Origin: RGDT01 sp964630925
GTDB taxonomy: Bacteria; Planctomycetota; Planctomycetia; Gemmatales; Gemmataceae
NCBI GenBank assembly: GCA_964630925.1
Contig: CAZVZK010000136.1
Location: forward strand, 1-28,489
Direction: 5' to 3'
DNA: 28,489 nt
This document shows, piece after piece, positions 4,804-12,081 of the stretch; positions within the stretch are counted from its first letter, which is position 1, and the number at the start of each line of letters is the position of its first letter. Below the pieces are notes generated by a model, which was given only the letters and a program-made list of their open reading frames with translations, made no database searches and was not told where the DNA came from. Made by a program: the position numbers and the translations under genes.

Positions 4804-7800
4804 TTCGCCGCGCCGCCACACTCGTCCTCCTCCTCGCCGCGTCCGCCTTCGCCGCCGACGCCAAGGGCCCGGAGCGGTTCAAGAACCTCAAGTTCCGCCC
4901 CATCGGCCCGTCGCACGGCGGGCGCGTCTGCCGCGTCGCCGGCGTCCCCGGCGACCCCCTCACGTACTACGCCGCCGCCGCGGCCTCCGGCATCTGGAAG
5001 ACCACGGATGGGGGTATTCGCTGGTCCTGCCTCACCGATGACGTGAACACCTCCACGTTCGGCTCCCTCGCCGTCGCGCCCTCCGACGCCAACGTCATCT
5101 ACGCCGGCTCCGGCGAGGCGAACATCCGCGGCAACGTCGAGGCGGGCAACGGCATCCACGTCAGCACCGACGCCGGCAAGTCGTGGAAGCACGTCTGGGA
5201 GCAGGAGGGGCAGATCGGGCAGATCGCCGTCCACCCCAAGAACGCCGACACGGCGTTCGCCGCCGTCCTCGGCAAGGCGTTCGGGCCCAACGGCGAGCGC
5301 GGCGTCTTCCGCACCCTCAACGGCGGCAAGACCTGGCGGCGCGTCCTCTTCAAGGACGCCGACACCGGGGCCTCCGCCGTCGTCATCGACCAGACCAACC
5401 CGCGTGTCGTCTGGGCCGGCCTGTGGCAGACGCGGCGCTCGCCGTGGGACATGACCAGCGGCGGCCCCGGCAGCGGGCTGTACGTCTCCCGCGACGGCGG
5501 CGAGTGCTGGACACGCCTCATCCCCGAGGAGGAGGGCAAGGAGGCGCCGAAGGACGCCAAGCACGCCAAGGGGCTGCCGAAGGGCGTGTGGGGCCGCGTC
5601 GGCATCGCCGTCGCGCCGTCCGACGGCAAGCGCGTGTACGCCCTCATCGAGGCCGAGGAGGGCGGCCTGTTCCGCTCCGACGACGGCGGCGAGACCTGGG
5701 ACCGCGTCAACAAGCAGAAGGCGCTCCGCGTGCGCCCCTGGTACTTCTCGACGCTCACCGTCCATCCCACCAGCCCCGACACCGTCTACTTCCCGCAGCT
5801 CGCCGTCCTCCGCAGCACCGACGGCGGCAAGACGCTCCAGAACGTCAAGATCGCGTACCACGGCGACAACCACGACGTCTGGATCGACCCGACGCGCCCC
5901 GAGCGGATGATCGTCGGCAACGACGGCGGCGTGAACCTCACCAGCGACGGCGGCAAGCACTGGCACGCCCCCGCCCTGCCCCTCTGCCAATTCTACCGCA
6001 TCCACGTCGATAACCGCACGCCGTACCGCGTCGCCGGGACCATCCAGGACATCGGCACCGCCCAGGGGCCGAGCAACAGCCTGATGTCCTCCGGCATCAC
6101 GCAGGGGATGTGGTACGGCGTGGGCGGCGGCGAGGCCGGCCACATCTCCAGCGACCCGAAAGACCCCAACGTCGTCTACGCCACCGAGTACAGCGGGCAG
6201 GTGACGCGCTACGACCACAAGACGCGCCACGCCAGGCCGGTCAGCATCTACCCGTTCACGGGCAGCGGCCACGGCGCGGAGGCGCTCAAGTACCGCTTCC
6301 AGTGGACCTCGCCCGTCCTCTGCTCCGTCCACGAGCCCGGCGTCGTGTGGCACGCCGCCAACGTCCTGTTCCAGACGAGCGACGGCGGGCAGAAGTGGAA
6401 GGCGGTCTCGGGCGACCTGACGCGGAATGACAAATCGAAGATGAAATGGTCCGGCGGGCCGATCACCGGCGACAACACCGGCGTCGAGGTGTTCGGCACC
6501 ATCTTCGCCCTCGCCGAGTCGCCGCTCAAGAAGGGCCTGCTCTGGGCCGGCAGCGACGACGGCCTCGTCCACGTCACCAGCGACGGCGGGAAGTCCTGGG
6601 CCGACGTGACCCCCAAAGAAGGCCTGCCGAAATGGGCGACGGTGATGTGCATCGAGCCGTCGCCGTTCGACGCGGAGACGGCGTACCTCGTGGCGGAGAA
6701 CCACCGCCTCGACGACCGCAAGCCGTACCTGTTCGTCACCACGGACCGCGGCAAGACGTGGAAGCCGCTGGCGGAGAAGCTGGACGGCTCCGGCTGGCTG
6801 TGCGCCGTCCGCGAGGACCCGAAGAAGAAGGGCCAGCTCTACCTCGGCGCCGAGTCCGGCCTGTACCTGTCCGCCGACGCCGGGGCGACGTGGGAGCGCC
6901 TGAAGCTGAACCTGCCCCGCGTCCGCGTCAGCGACCTGCGGGTGAAGGACGACGACCTCGTCGTCGGCACGAACGGCCGCGGCATCTGGATCATGGACGA
7001 CCTCACGCCGCTCCGCGAGTGGAAGAAGGACATGCCCCCCGTGGCCCTGCTCCCCGTGCGTGCCGCCATCCGCTGGCGTCAGGGCGACGTGGCCGACCCG
7101 CTGCCGGCGATGGGCACGTTCGACAACCCGCCTGCCGGGGCCGTGCTGCACTACAGCCTGAAGGACGCGGTGAAGGGGGACGTCACCATCGACATCCTCG
7201 ACGCGCGGGGGAAGGTGGTGCGGGCCCTGTCGAGCAAGGAGGAGGAGAAGGACGACGACGCCCTGGAGCCGTCGTGGAGCCAACGTAAGGCGCCGGACCC
7301 GCTGCCGAAGGCGGCGGGGCTGCACCGCGTCGTGTGGGACCTGCGCCACGAGGGCGCGCGTGTGATCCCCGGCGCGAAGGTGGACGGCGGCAGCCCTCGC
7401 ACCGGGCCGTTCGTGGCCCCGGGCGTGTACACGGTGCGGCTCAAGGCCGGCGACACGGTGCGGACGGTGAAGGTGGAGGTGAAGCCCGACCCGCGCATCG
7501 ACGCGGCCGCCGTGGCGGGGCTGGCGGAGCAGGAGCGTCTGGCCCTGCGCATCCGCGACGACATCGGCAGGCTGAGCGACGCGGTCATCAAGCTGCGTTC
7601 GGTGAAGGCGCAGATCGAGGCCCGCGAGAAGCTACTGGGCAAGGAGGCGAAGGCCGCCGGGCTGCTCAAGGAGGGCAAGGCGCTGGTGAAGAAGCTGGAC
7701 GGGCTGGAGGCGAGGCTGCACAACCCCAAGGCGGAGGTGAGCTACGACATCCTGGCGATGAAGGGCGGGGCGAAACTGTACTCGCAGCTCGCCGGGCTGC

Positions 7801-7979
7801 ACGAGGTGGCCAAGGCCGCCGACGGCCCCCCGCCGCAGGGCCTGAAGGACCAGCACGAGGAGCAGTCGAGCGAGCTGGCGCGTCTGCTCGCGGACTGGGG
7901 CGACCTGGTCGAGACGGACATCAAGGCGCTCAACGACGCGGCGAAGAAGATCGACGTGCCGGGCGTCGTGGTGCGGTAG
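4800..7979 (+). CDS. Exported sortilin-like BNR/Asp-box repeat protein
   Basis: A 1059 aa exported protein. The ATG at 4800 is chosen because it opens a clean signal peptide (MLRRAATLVLLLAASAFAAD); an upstream GTG at 4755 would bury it. Residues about 25-750 carry repeated Asp-boxes of the S/TxDxGxxW type: STDAGKSW, TLNGGKTW, SRDGGECW, SDDGGETW, STDGGKTL, TSDGGKHW, TSDGGQKW, TSDGGKSW, TTDRGKTW and SADAGATW, with a first one at TTDGGIRW. These build the Vps10/sortilin-like beta-propellers common in planctomycete and Acidobacteria surface proteins often labelled glycosyl hydrolases. An immunoglobulin-like segment follows (about 780-900), then a helical, coiled-coil-like tail rich in K, E and A (about 910-1059). 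No catalytic residues can be assigned. Likely periplasmic or cell-surface, binding protein or glycan. Confidence 0.85.
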   Translation: MLRRAATLVLLLAASAFAADAKGPERFKNLKFRPIGPSHGGRVCRVAGVPGDPLTYYAAAAASGIWKTTDGGIRWSCLTDDVNTSTFGSLAVAPSDANVIYAGSGEANIRGNVEAGNGIHVSTDAGKSWKHVWEQEGQIGQIAVHPKNADTAFAAVLGKAFGPNGERGVFRTLNGGKTWRRVLFKDADTGASAVVIDQTNPRVVWAGLWQTRRSPWDMTSGGPGSGLYVSRDGGECWTRLIPEEEGKEAPKDAKHAKGLPKGVWGRVGIAVAPSDGKRVYALIEAEEGGLFRSDDGGETWDRVNKQKALRVRPWYFSTLTVHPTSPDTVYFPQLAVLRSTDGGKTLQNVKIAYHGDNHDVWIDPTRPERMIVGNDGGVNLTSDGGKHWHAPALPLCQFYRIHVDNRTPYRVAGTIQDIGTAQGPSNSLMSSGITQGMWYGVGGGEAGHISSDPKDPNVVYATEYSGQVTRYDHKTRHARPVSIYPFTGSGHGAEALKYRFQWTSPVLCSVHEPGVVWHAANVLFQTSDGGQKWKAVSGDLTRNDKSKMKWSGGPITGDNTGVEVFGTIFALAESPLKKGLLWAGSDDGLVHVTSDGGKSWADVTPKEGLPKWATVMCIEPSPFDAETAYLVAENHRLDDRKPYLFVTTDRGKTWKPLAEKLDGSGWLCAVREDPKKKGQLYLGAESGLYLSADAGATWERLKLNLPRVRVSDLRVKDDDLVVGTNGRGIWIMDDLTPLREWKKDMPPVALLPVRAAIRWRQGDVADPLPAMGTFDNPPAGAVLHYSLKDAVKGDVTIDILDARGKVVRALSSKEEEKDDDALEPSWSQRKAPDPLPKAAGLHRVVWDLRHEGARVIPGAKVDGGSPRTGPFVAPGVYTVRLKAGDTVRTVKVEVKPDPRIDAAAVAGLAEQERLALRIRDDIGRLSDAVIKLRSVKAQIEAREKLLGKEAKAAGLLKEGKALVKKLDGLEARLHNPKAEVSYDILAMKGGAKLYSQLAGLHEVAKAADGPPPQGLKDQHEEQSSELARLLADWGDLVETDIKALNDAAKKIDVPGVVVR

Positions 7980-7986
7980 GAGGATG

Positions 7987-8148
7987 AAGAGGATTCACCA
8001 CAGAACAGAGGCACAGAGATCACAGAGGAAGCACAGAGAAGGAAAGCAGAGAGACAGAAAAAAATACACGTCTTCTTGTGCCTTCTCTACTTGTCTCTCT
8101 CCTCTTCCTCTCCTCTGTGTCCTCTGTGCCTCTGTGGTGAATCCTCTT
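7987..8148. repeat. Long imperfect palindrome between convergent genes
   Basis: The left arm starts AAGAGGATTCACCACAG (7987-8003) and the right arm ends with its exact reverse complement (8132-8148). Further in, both arms carry CAGAGGCACAGAG-type purine runs with small indels, around a short AT-rich centre containing AAAAAAATACA. It lies between the stops of two convergent genes, so it could end transcription from both sides. Composition (purine-rich left, pyrimidine-rich right) is unlike the neighbouring genes, which suggests a mobile non-coding repeat family rather than a plain terminator. Confidence 0.75.
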
Positions 8149-8167
8149 CCCCGCCACGTGAGCGGGG

Positions 8168-9928
8168 TCACTTCTTCGGCAGAGGCATGGTGTAGTCCAC
8201 GAACCCGATCATCATCTCCTCCCAGGTCTGGTCGCCCCAGAAGACGAACTTCTTCGGGTCCGGGTTGTTCGGGTTGTCCTTGCTGTTGTCGAAGACGGCG
8301 GTGCAGGTCATCTTCGTCCCCGCCGGGATCTTGAGCGGCTCCTTCAGCCGGTAGTTGCTCTGCCAGTTGAAGTCGTAGCGCGGCACGTCGAGGATCACCT
8401 TCTTCTTCTTATCCGGGTACTCCAGCTCGTACTTGAACGCCTTGCCGCGGACGTGCATGTGCGGGAACAGGGCGAGCAGCTCCGTCTCCTTCGTGAAGGT
8501 CTCGCGGGAGATGACCTCCTGGCTCGCCCCGCCGGGCAGCAGCATGAACGCCCGCTGCGCCGCCGCCCGCGTCTTCACCTCGACCTCCGGCGGCTTCTTC
8601 GCCCACACGATGCCCACCGACGAGCGGTCCTTGCGGGCCACCCCGTCCGGCGTGTAGTGCATCTGGAACACCAGCAGCGACCCCTTCGGCAGCCTCTTGG
8701 CCTGGCCGGGCGAGAGGATCAGCGGGCTGTCGCCGGGGGCGTAGCTCGTGAGGAAGCCGTTGCCGATGCCGTCCACGCCGCTGCCGGGGCGGTTGCGCGG
8801 GTTCTTCGGATCGACGATGTACACGATGATGTGGTGGACCACCTCGCGCGCGCCGGGCCGGGCCTCGGCGGCCTGGATCCAGCGGTCCTCGTCGAAGTTC
8901 GTCGGCACGCGGAAGTACTGGTAGCGCACGCCCCTGGCGGGCATCTCCGCCGGCACGTTGAACGTCGTGGGCATCTGGTACACGACGTCCGGCTTGCCGA
9001 TGCCCCACTCGTCGGTGAACTTCCTCTCCTTCGGAAGGTCCTTGTCGTCGCCCTTGGGGCAGCCGTCCTTGATCCACGCCAGCAGGGCGTCCCTGTCGGC
9101 CTTCGGCAGGCTGCGGTCGTTGGCGAAGACGCCGTGCTTCGGGTCGGCGTGCCAGGGCGGCATCCGCCCCTCGCTCACCACCTCCTTGATCATCTCCGAC
9201 CACGAGACGGCGTCCTCGTAGGTCATCAGCGGCATCGGCCCCACCTGCCCGGCCCGGTGGCACTCCTGGCAGTTACTCTGCATCACCCTGCTGATGTGTT
9301 TGGCGTAATTGATCGCGCCCCCGGCCTTCGGCTTGATGGCGCGGGCGATCAGGCAGCCGGGGGCGTCGGTCTTCGCCACGCTGACCGCCTTGCCGGCCAG
9401 CACCTCGTCGAGGGCCGTGGCCAGGTCGCGGCGCCCGGCCTCCTTGCGGCGGAAGCCGATGCCGATCTGGTCGTCGATGCGGCCCTGATAGAGGACCTTG
9501 CCTTCGGGGGAGAGGACGAACGCCTCGGGGGTACGCCGCGCGCCGAAGTCGTCGGCGACGACGTTGGCGGGGTCCTTGAGGACGGGGAAGGGCAGCTTGT
9601 TGGCCTTGACGTGGGCGAGGACGCGCGTCGGCGAGTCGTGCGTGTTGCTGTTGATGCCGACGAGGACGACGCCCTTGTCGGCGTACAGCTTGTGGAGGCG
9701 GGCCAGCTCGGGGAGGTACTGGTTGTTGACGGGGCACTCGGTGCCGAGGAACACGACGGCGACGGCCTTGGCGTCCTTCGCCCGCTTCTTGAACGACCAG
9801 GCCTCGCCGCCGGCGGCGTCGAGGGTGAACGGCTTGATGGCTCGTGCCGCCGCCGGCTCGGCGGACAGGGCGGACAGGGCGGACAGGGCGAGGAGGGCGG
9901 CGGCAAGCGCGAGGACGGTGCGTGGCAT
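8168..9928 (-). CDS. Redoxin / c-type cytochrome / PHM-like copper monooxygenase fusion
   Basis: A 586 aa exported protein. The signal peptide is MPRTVLALAAALLALSALSA. Residues about 30-190 form a thioredoxin-fold redoxin/AhpC-TSA domain with FLGTECPVNNQYLP. C65 is the only cysteine at the active site, so a CxxC disulfide reductase role is unlikely. Residues 220-224 are CQECH, a covalent heme c site. The C-terminal half resembles the copper type II ascorbate-dependent (PHM-like) monooxygenases: EVVHHIIVY, FQMHYTP, FPHMHVRGKAF (H490, H492) and the conserved DNSKDNPNNPDP followed by WGDQTWEEM. These histidines likely bind copper. The SD GAGGTG precedes the ATG at 9928. The gene diverges from the histidine kinase. 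This fusion order is recurrent in planctomycetes; substrate and electron partner are unknown. Confidence 0.85.
   Translation of the reverse strand: MPRTVLALAAALLALSALSALSAEPAAARAIKPFTLDAAGGEAWSFKKRAKDAKAVAVVFLGTECPVNNQYLPELARLHKLYADKGVVLVGINSNTHDSPTRVLAHVKANKLPFPVLKDPANVVADDFGARRTPEAFVLSPEGKVLYQGRIDDQIGIGFRRKEAGRRDLATALDEVLAGKAVSVAKTDAPGCLIARAIKPKAGGAINYAKHISRVMQSNCQECHRAGQVGPMPLMTYEDAVSWSEMIKEVVSEGRMPPWHADPKHGVFANDRSLPKADRDALLAWIKDGCPKGDDKDLPKERKFTDEWGIGKPDVVYQMPTTFNVPAEMPARGVRYQYFRVPTNFDEDRWIQAAEARPGAREVVHHIIVYIVDPKNPRNRPGSGVDGIGNGFLTSYAPGDSPLILSPGQAKRLPKGSLLVFQMHYTPDGVARKDRSSVGIVWAKKPPEVEVKTRAAAQRAFMLLPGGASQEVISRETFTKETELLALFPHMHVRGKAFKYELEYPDKKKKVILDVPRYDFNWQSNYRLKEPLKIPAGTKMTCTAVFDNSKDNPNNPDPKKFVFWGDQTWEEMMIGFVDYTMPLPKK
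9861..9887 (-). repeat. Three tandem 9-bp repeats in a signal-peptide core
   Basis: GCGGACAGG occurs three times head to tail. On the minus strand it encodes the Leu-Ser-Ala triplet repeat (LSALSALSA) in the hydrophobic core of the signal peptide of the redoxin/cytochrome protein. Copy-number change would keep the frame and change signal length by three residues per unit. Confidence 0.85.
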
Positions 9929-9965
9929 CGTCTGTTCACCTCATGACGGGGGGACTTCAACGAGT

Positions 9966-9971
9966 AGTATA
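9966..9971 (-). promoter_or_regulatory. Candidate -10 of the redoxin/cytochrome gene
   Basis: On the minus strand the sequence reads TATACT, five of six matches to a -10 box, 37 bases before the ATG at 9928. No convincing -35 is seen 16-18 bases upstream. Motif only. Confidence 0.35.
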
Positions 9972-10017
9972 CCGGCCGGGCGGGCAGAGGTTTCGGCAGG
10001 AAGGCGGCGCGCGGGCG

Positions 10018-10047
10018 TGGACCGCACCCCCCGGTGCGTGCTACAAT
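10018..10047 (+). promoter_or_regulatory. Candidate promoter of the hybrid histidine kinase
   Basis: TGGACC (10018-10023) and TACAAT (10042-10047) are separated by 18 bases. The -10 is a strong match and the -35 keeps the TGG start seen in other promoters of this window. Transcription would begin near 10054, which excludes the more upstream GTG at 10034 as the start codon and supports the GTG at 10082. Confidence 0.5.
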
Positions 10048-10081
10048 CGCCACATCGAACCTTCACCCAGGGGCGTGGATC

Positions 10082-11683
10082 GTGACGACCGACGCGAAAG
10101 TGATCCGTGCCGGCCGGTACGCCGAGATCGGGAAGATCATCCAGCGGGACACGACCCTTCTCATCGGCCGCTGGGCGACGCGTGCCGCCCAGGAGCAGCC
10201 GACGGCCCGCCGGGTCCACCACGTCGTCCTCCTCGACGAGCTGCCCGGCCTGCTGTGGGAGCTGGGCGGCGGGCTGGCGGAGCTGGGCGACGGCGCCCAC
10301 ACGCCCCACTGGCAGGTCGCCGTCCGCCACGCCGAGCAGCGGTGGGAGACCGGCTGGTCCCTGGCGGAGGTCGTCCGCGATTACCGCATCCTGCGCCTGG
10401 TCGTCCTGGCCTACCTCGACGAGTGCCTCGACCGGCCCCTCGGACTCGCCGAGATCCAGGCGGTCGGCCTCGCCCTCGACGACGCCATCGAGGCCAGCGT
10501 CGAGGGGTACGTCCACCACCGGGAGCGCGAGCTGACGCGCCTGGCGCAGGTCGAGCGTGGCCAGGCCGACGCCCTGCGGGCGGCGGACCGCCGCAAGAAC
10601 GAGTTCCTGGCGACGCTGGCCCACGAGCTGCGCAACCCCCTCGCCCCCCTCCGCTACGCCATCGACGCCTTCCGGCTCGGCGGCGACTCCCCCGCCGACC
10701 TGGGGCGCATCCGGGAGGTGATGGACCGCCAGGTGAAGCAGATGGCCCGCCTGGTGGACGACCTCCTCGACATGTCGCGGATCTCCCAGGGGAAGCTCGA
10801 GCTGCGGAAGGCGCCGTTCGACCTCCGGCCGGCCCTGGAGCAGGCGGTGCAGATGAACGCCCCCCTGGTGGCGGCGCGCGGGCACGACCTCTCCGTCGGC
10901 CTCCCGGCCGAGCCCCTCCCCGTCGACGGGGACCACGCCCGCCTGCTCCAGGTCTTCGTCAACCTCCTCAACAACGCCGCGAAGTACACCCCCGAGGGGG
11001 GCCGCATCACCTTGGCCGCCGCCCGCGAGGGGGGCGAGGCCGTCGTGCGTGTCTCCGACAACGGGGCGGGGATCGCCCCGGGCATGCTGCCCCACATCTT
11101 CGAGCTGTTCACGCAGATCGACGTCGGCCCCGAAAGACGCGAGGGCGGCCTGGGGATCGGCCTGTCGCTGGTGCGGCGGCTGGTCGAGCTGCACGGCGGG
11201 TCCATCTCGGCGGCCAGCCCCGGCGTCGGCCGCGGCAGCGAGTTCGTGGTCCGGCTGCCCGCCCTCGCCGGCCCGCCCCCAGGCCCCGCCCCGGCGGGGG
11301 CCGCCTCGCCGCCGCAACGCCGGCACGTCCTCATCATCGAAGACAACGGCGACGCCCGCGAGAGCCTGGCGATGCTCCTCCGCATCCTCGGGCACCGCGT
11401 GGACGTGGCCGAGGACGGCCCCGACGGGGCCGACGCCGCCCTCGCACTCCGCCCCCAGGTCGCCCTGATCGACATCGGGCTGCCGACCCTCGACGGCTAC
11501 GCGGTGGCCGGGCGTGTGCGGGCGGCGCTGGGCCAGGGGGTCCTGCTCGTCGCGCTGACCGGCTACGGCCAGCCGGAGGATCGCGAGCGTGCCCTGGCGG
11601 CCGGCTTCGACGCCCACATCGCCAAGCCGGTGGAGATGGAGGAGCTGCAGAGGATCCTCGCCGGCCCCCTGCCGGCCCCCTGA
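10082..11683 (+). CDS. Soluble hybrid histidine kinase, RsbRD-like N-terminus and C-terminal receiver
   Basis: A 533 aa protein from GTG 10082, which follows AGGGGCGTGGATC and a promoter that cuts off earlier starts. Residues about 10-160 are helical (IGKIIQRDTTLLIGRW, then WSLAEVVRDYRILRLVV) and resemble the RsbRD/RsbR globin-like sensor domain. The HisKA domain has the H-box LATLAHELRNPLAP with His181. The HATPase shows the N-box NLLNNAAKYT, G1 DNGAGIAPG, F-box IFELFTQ and G2 GGLGIGLSLV. A Pro/Ala linker leads to a receiver domain with LIIEDNGDARESL, phospho-acceptor Asp464 in IDIGLPTLDG, then ALTGYG and the IAKPV lysine. There is no transmembrane segment, so it senses a cytoplasmic signal. 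No partner regulator is adjacent; the receiver probably passes phosphate to an unlinked protein. Confidence 0.9.
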   Translation: MTTDAKVIRAGRYAEIGKIIQRDTTLLIGRWATRAAQEQPTARRVHHVVLLDELPGLLWELGGGLAELGDGAHTPHWQVAVRHAEQRWETGWSLAEVVRDYRILRLVVLAYLDECLDRPLGLAEIQAVGLALDDAIEASVEGYVHHRERELTRLAQVERGQADALRAADRRKNEFLATLAHELRNPLAPLRYAIDAFRLGGDSPADLGRIREVMDRQVKQMARLVDDLLDMSRISQGKLELRKAPFDLRPALEQAVQMNAPLVAARGHDLSVGLPAEPLPVDGDHARLLQVFVNLLNNAAKYTPEGGRITLAAAREGGEAVVRVSDNGAGIAPGMLPHIFELFTQIDVGPERREGGLGIGLSLVRRLVELHGGSISAASPGVGRGSEFVVRLPALAGPPPGPAPAGAASPPQRRHVLIIEDNGDARESLAMLLRILGHRVDVAEDGPDGADAALALRPQVALIDIGLPTLDGYAVAGRVRAALGQGVLLVALTGYGQPEDRERALAAGFDAHIAKPVEMEELQRILAGPLPAP

Positions 11684-11692
11684 TGACGGGGC

Positions 11693-11709
11693 ACGACAAG
11701 CGTTGTCGT
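11693..11709 (+). terminator. Hairpin just after the histidine kinase
   Basis: ACGACAA, a GCG loop and TTGTCGT form a perfect 7-bp hairpin ten bases after the kinase stop. No T-run follows, so it is at best a weak or factor-assisted terminator. Confidence 0.35.
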
Positions 11710-12018
11710 CAGGCGGCGTGGGGATACCCGGCGCTGCCGGAGATCCGGGGCGTCGTGCGGGTGTAATCATAGGGGCCGCCGGCCGAGGTGGGCCTCGCAC
11801 GCCTCGATGATCGCCCGCGCCTCGGGCGACACCGTTGGCCTCATCCCCGGCAGGTCGAACACGCCTGTGCGCGTCGATCTCGAGGCCGCGTACACCGAGG
11901 CGCGGCATCGCGGGGCGTTGGGGTAACGACACGGCGAAGGCGAGCGGCCCGGCGTCAGCGGGCCGTGTCTCCTCTTCGATTCAGGCGAGTGGCCGACGCG
12001 CCGTAACATCCCGTCTCA
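11710..12018. other. Non-assigned stretch with ambiguous short frames
   Basis: No recognisable gene. A plus-strand frame from ATG 11807 to TAA 11926 (39 aa, with SGDTVGLIPGRSNTPVRVDL) and a minus-strand frame ending at 11767 (with FDLPGMRPTVSPEARAIIEA) both look protein-like. They share their third codon positions, so base composition cannot say which, if either, is real. A GC-rich inverted repeat (CGGCCCG 11945-11951, CGGGCCG 11959-11965) lies downstream and has no T-run. The stretch may hold the remains of one short gene. Confidence 0.4.
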
Positions 12019-12053
12019 TTTGTAACGAATCATTACTAACCCCCCTTTACAAA
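12019..12053 (+). promoter_or_regulatory. Operator-like half-site array before the ROK gene
   Basis: Three 7-mers stand at exact 14-base steps in an AT-rich island: TTTGTAA (12019), TTACTAA (12033) and TTACAAA (12047). The first and third are perfect reverse complements. The first and second form an imperfect palindrome with a 7-base centre (six of seven pairs). ROK repressors such as XylR bind related TTAGT/ACTAA-type palindromes. The array is 29 bases before the ROK start, a natural place for autoregulation. Confidence 0.5.
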
Positions 12054-12081
12054 CCCAGCGCCCTCCCCTACCCTGATCCCC

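Noticed and set aside
4761..7349. 862-codon minus-strand frame over the BNR-repeat gene
   Set aside because: Antisense shadow of a gene with clear Asp-boxes and a signal peptide; the translation is Val/Ala/Gly/Asp low complexity.
8453..9946. 497-codon plus-strand frame over the redoxin/cytochrome gene
   Set aside because: Antisense of the fusion protein with no motifs of its own.
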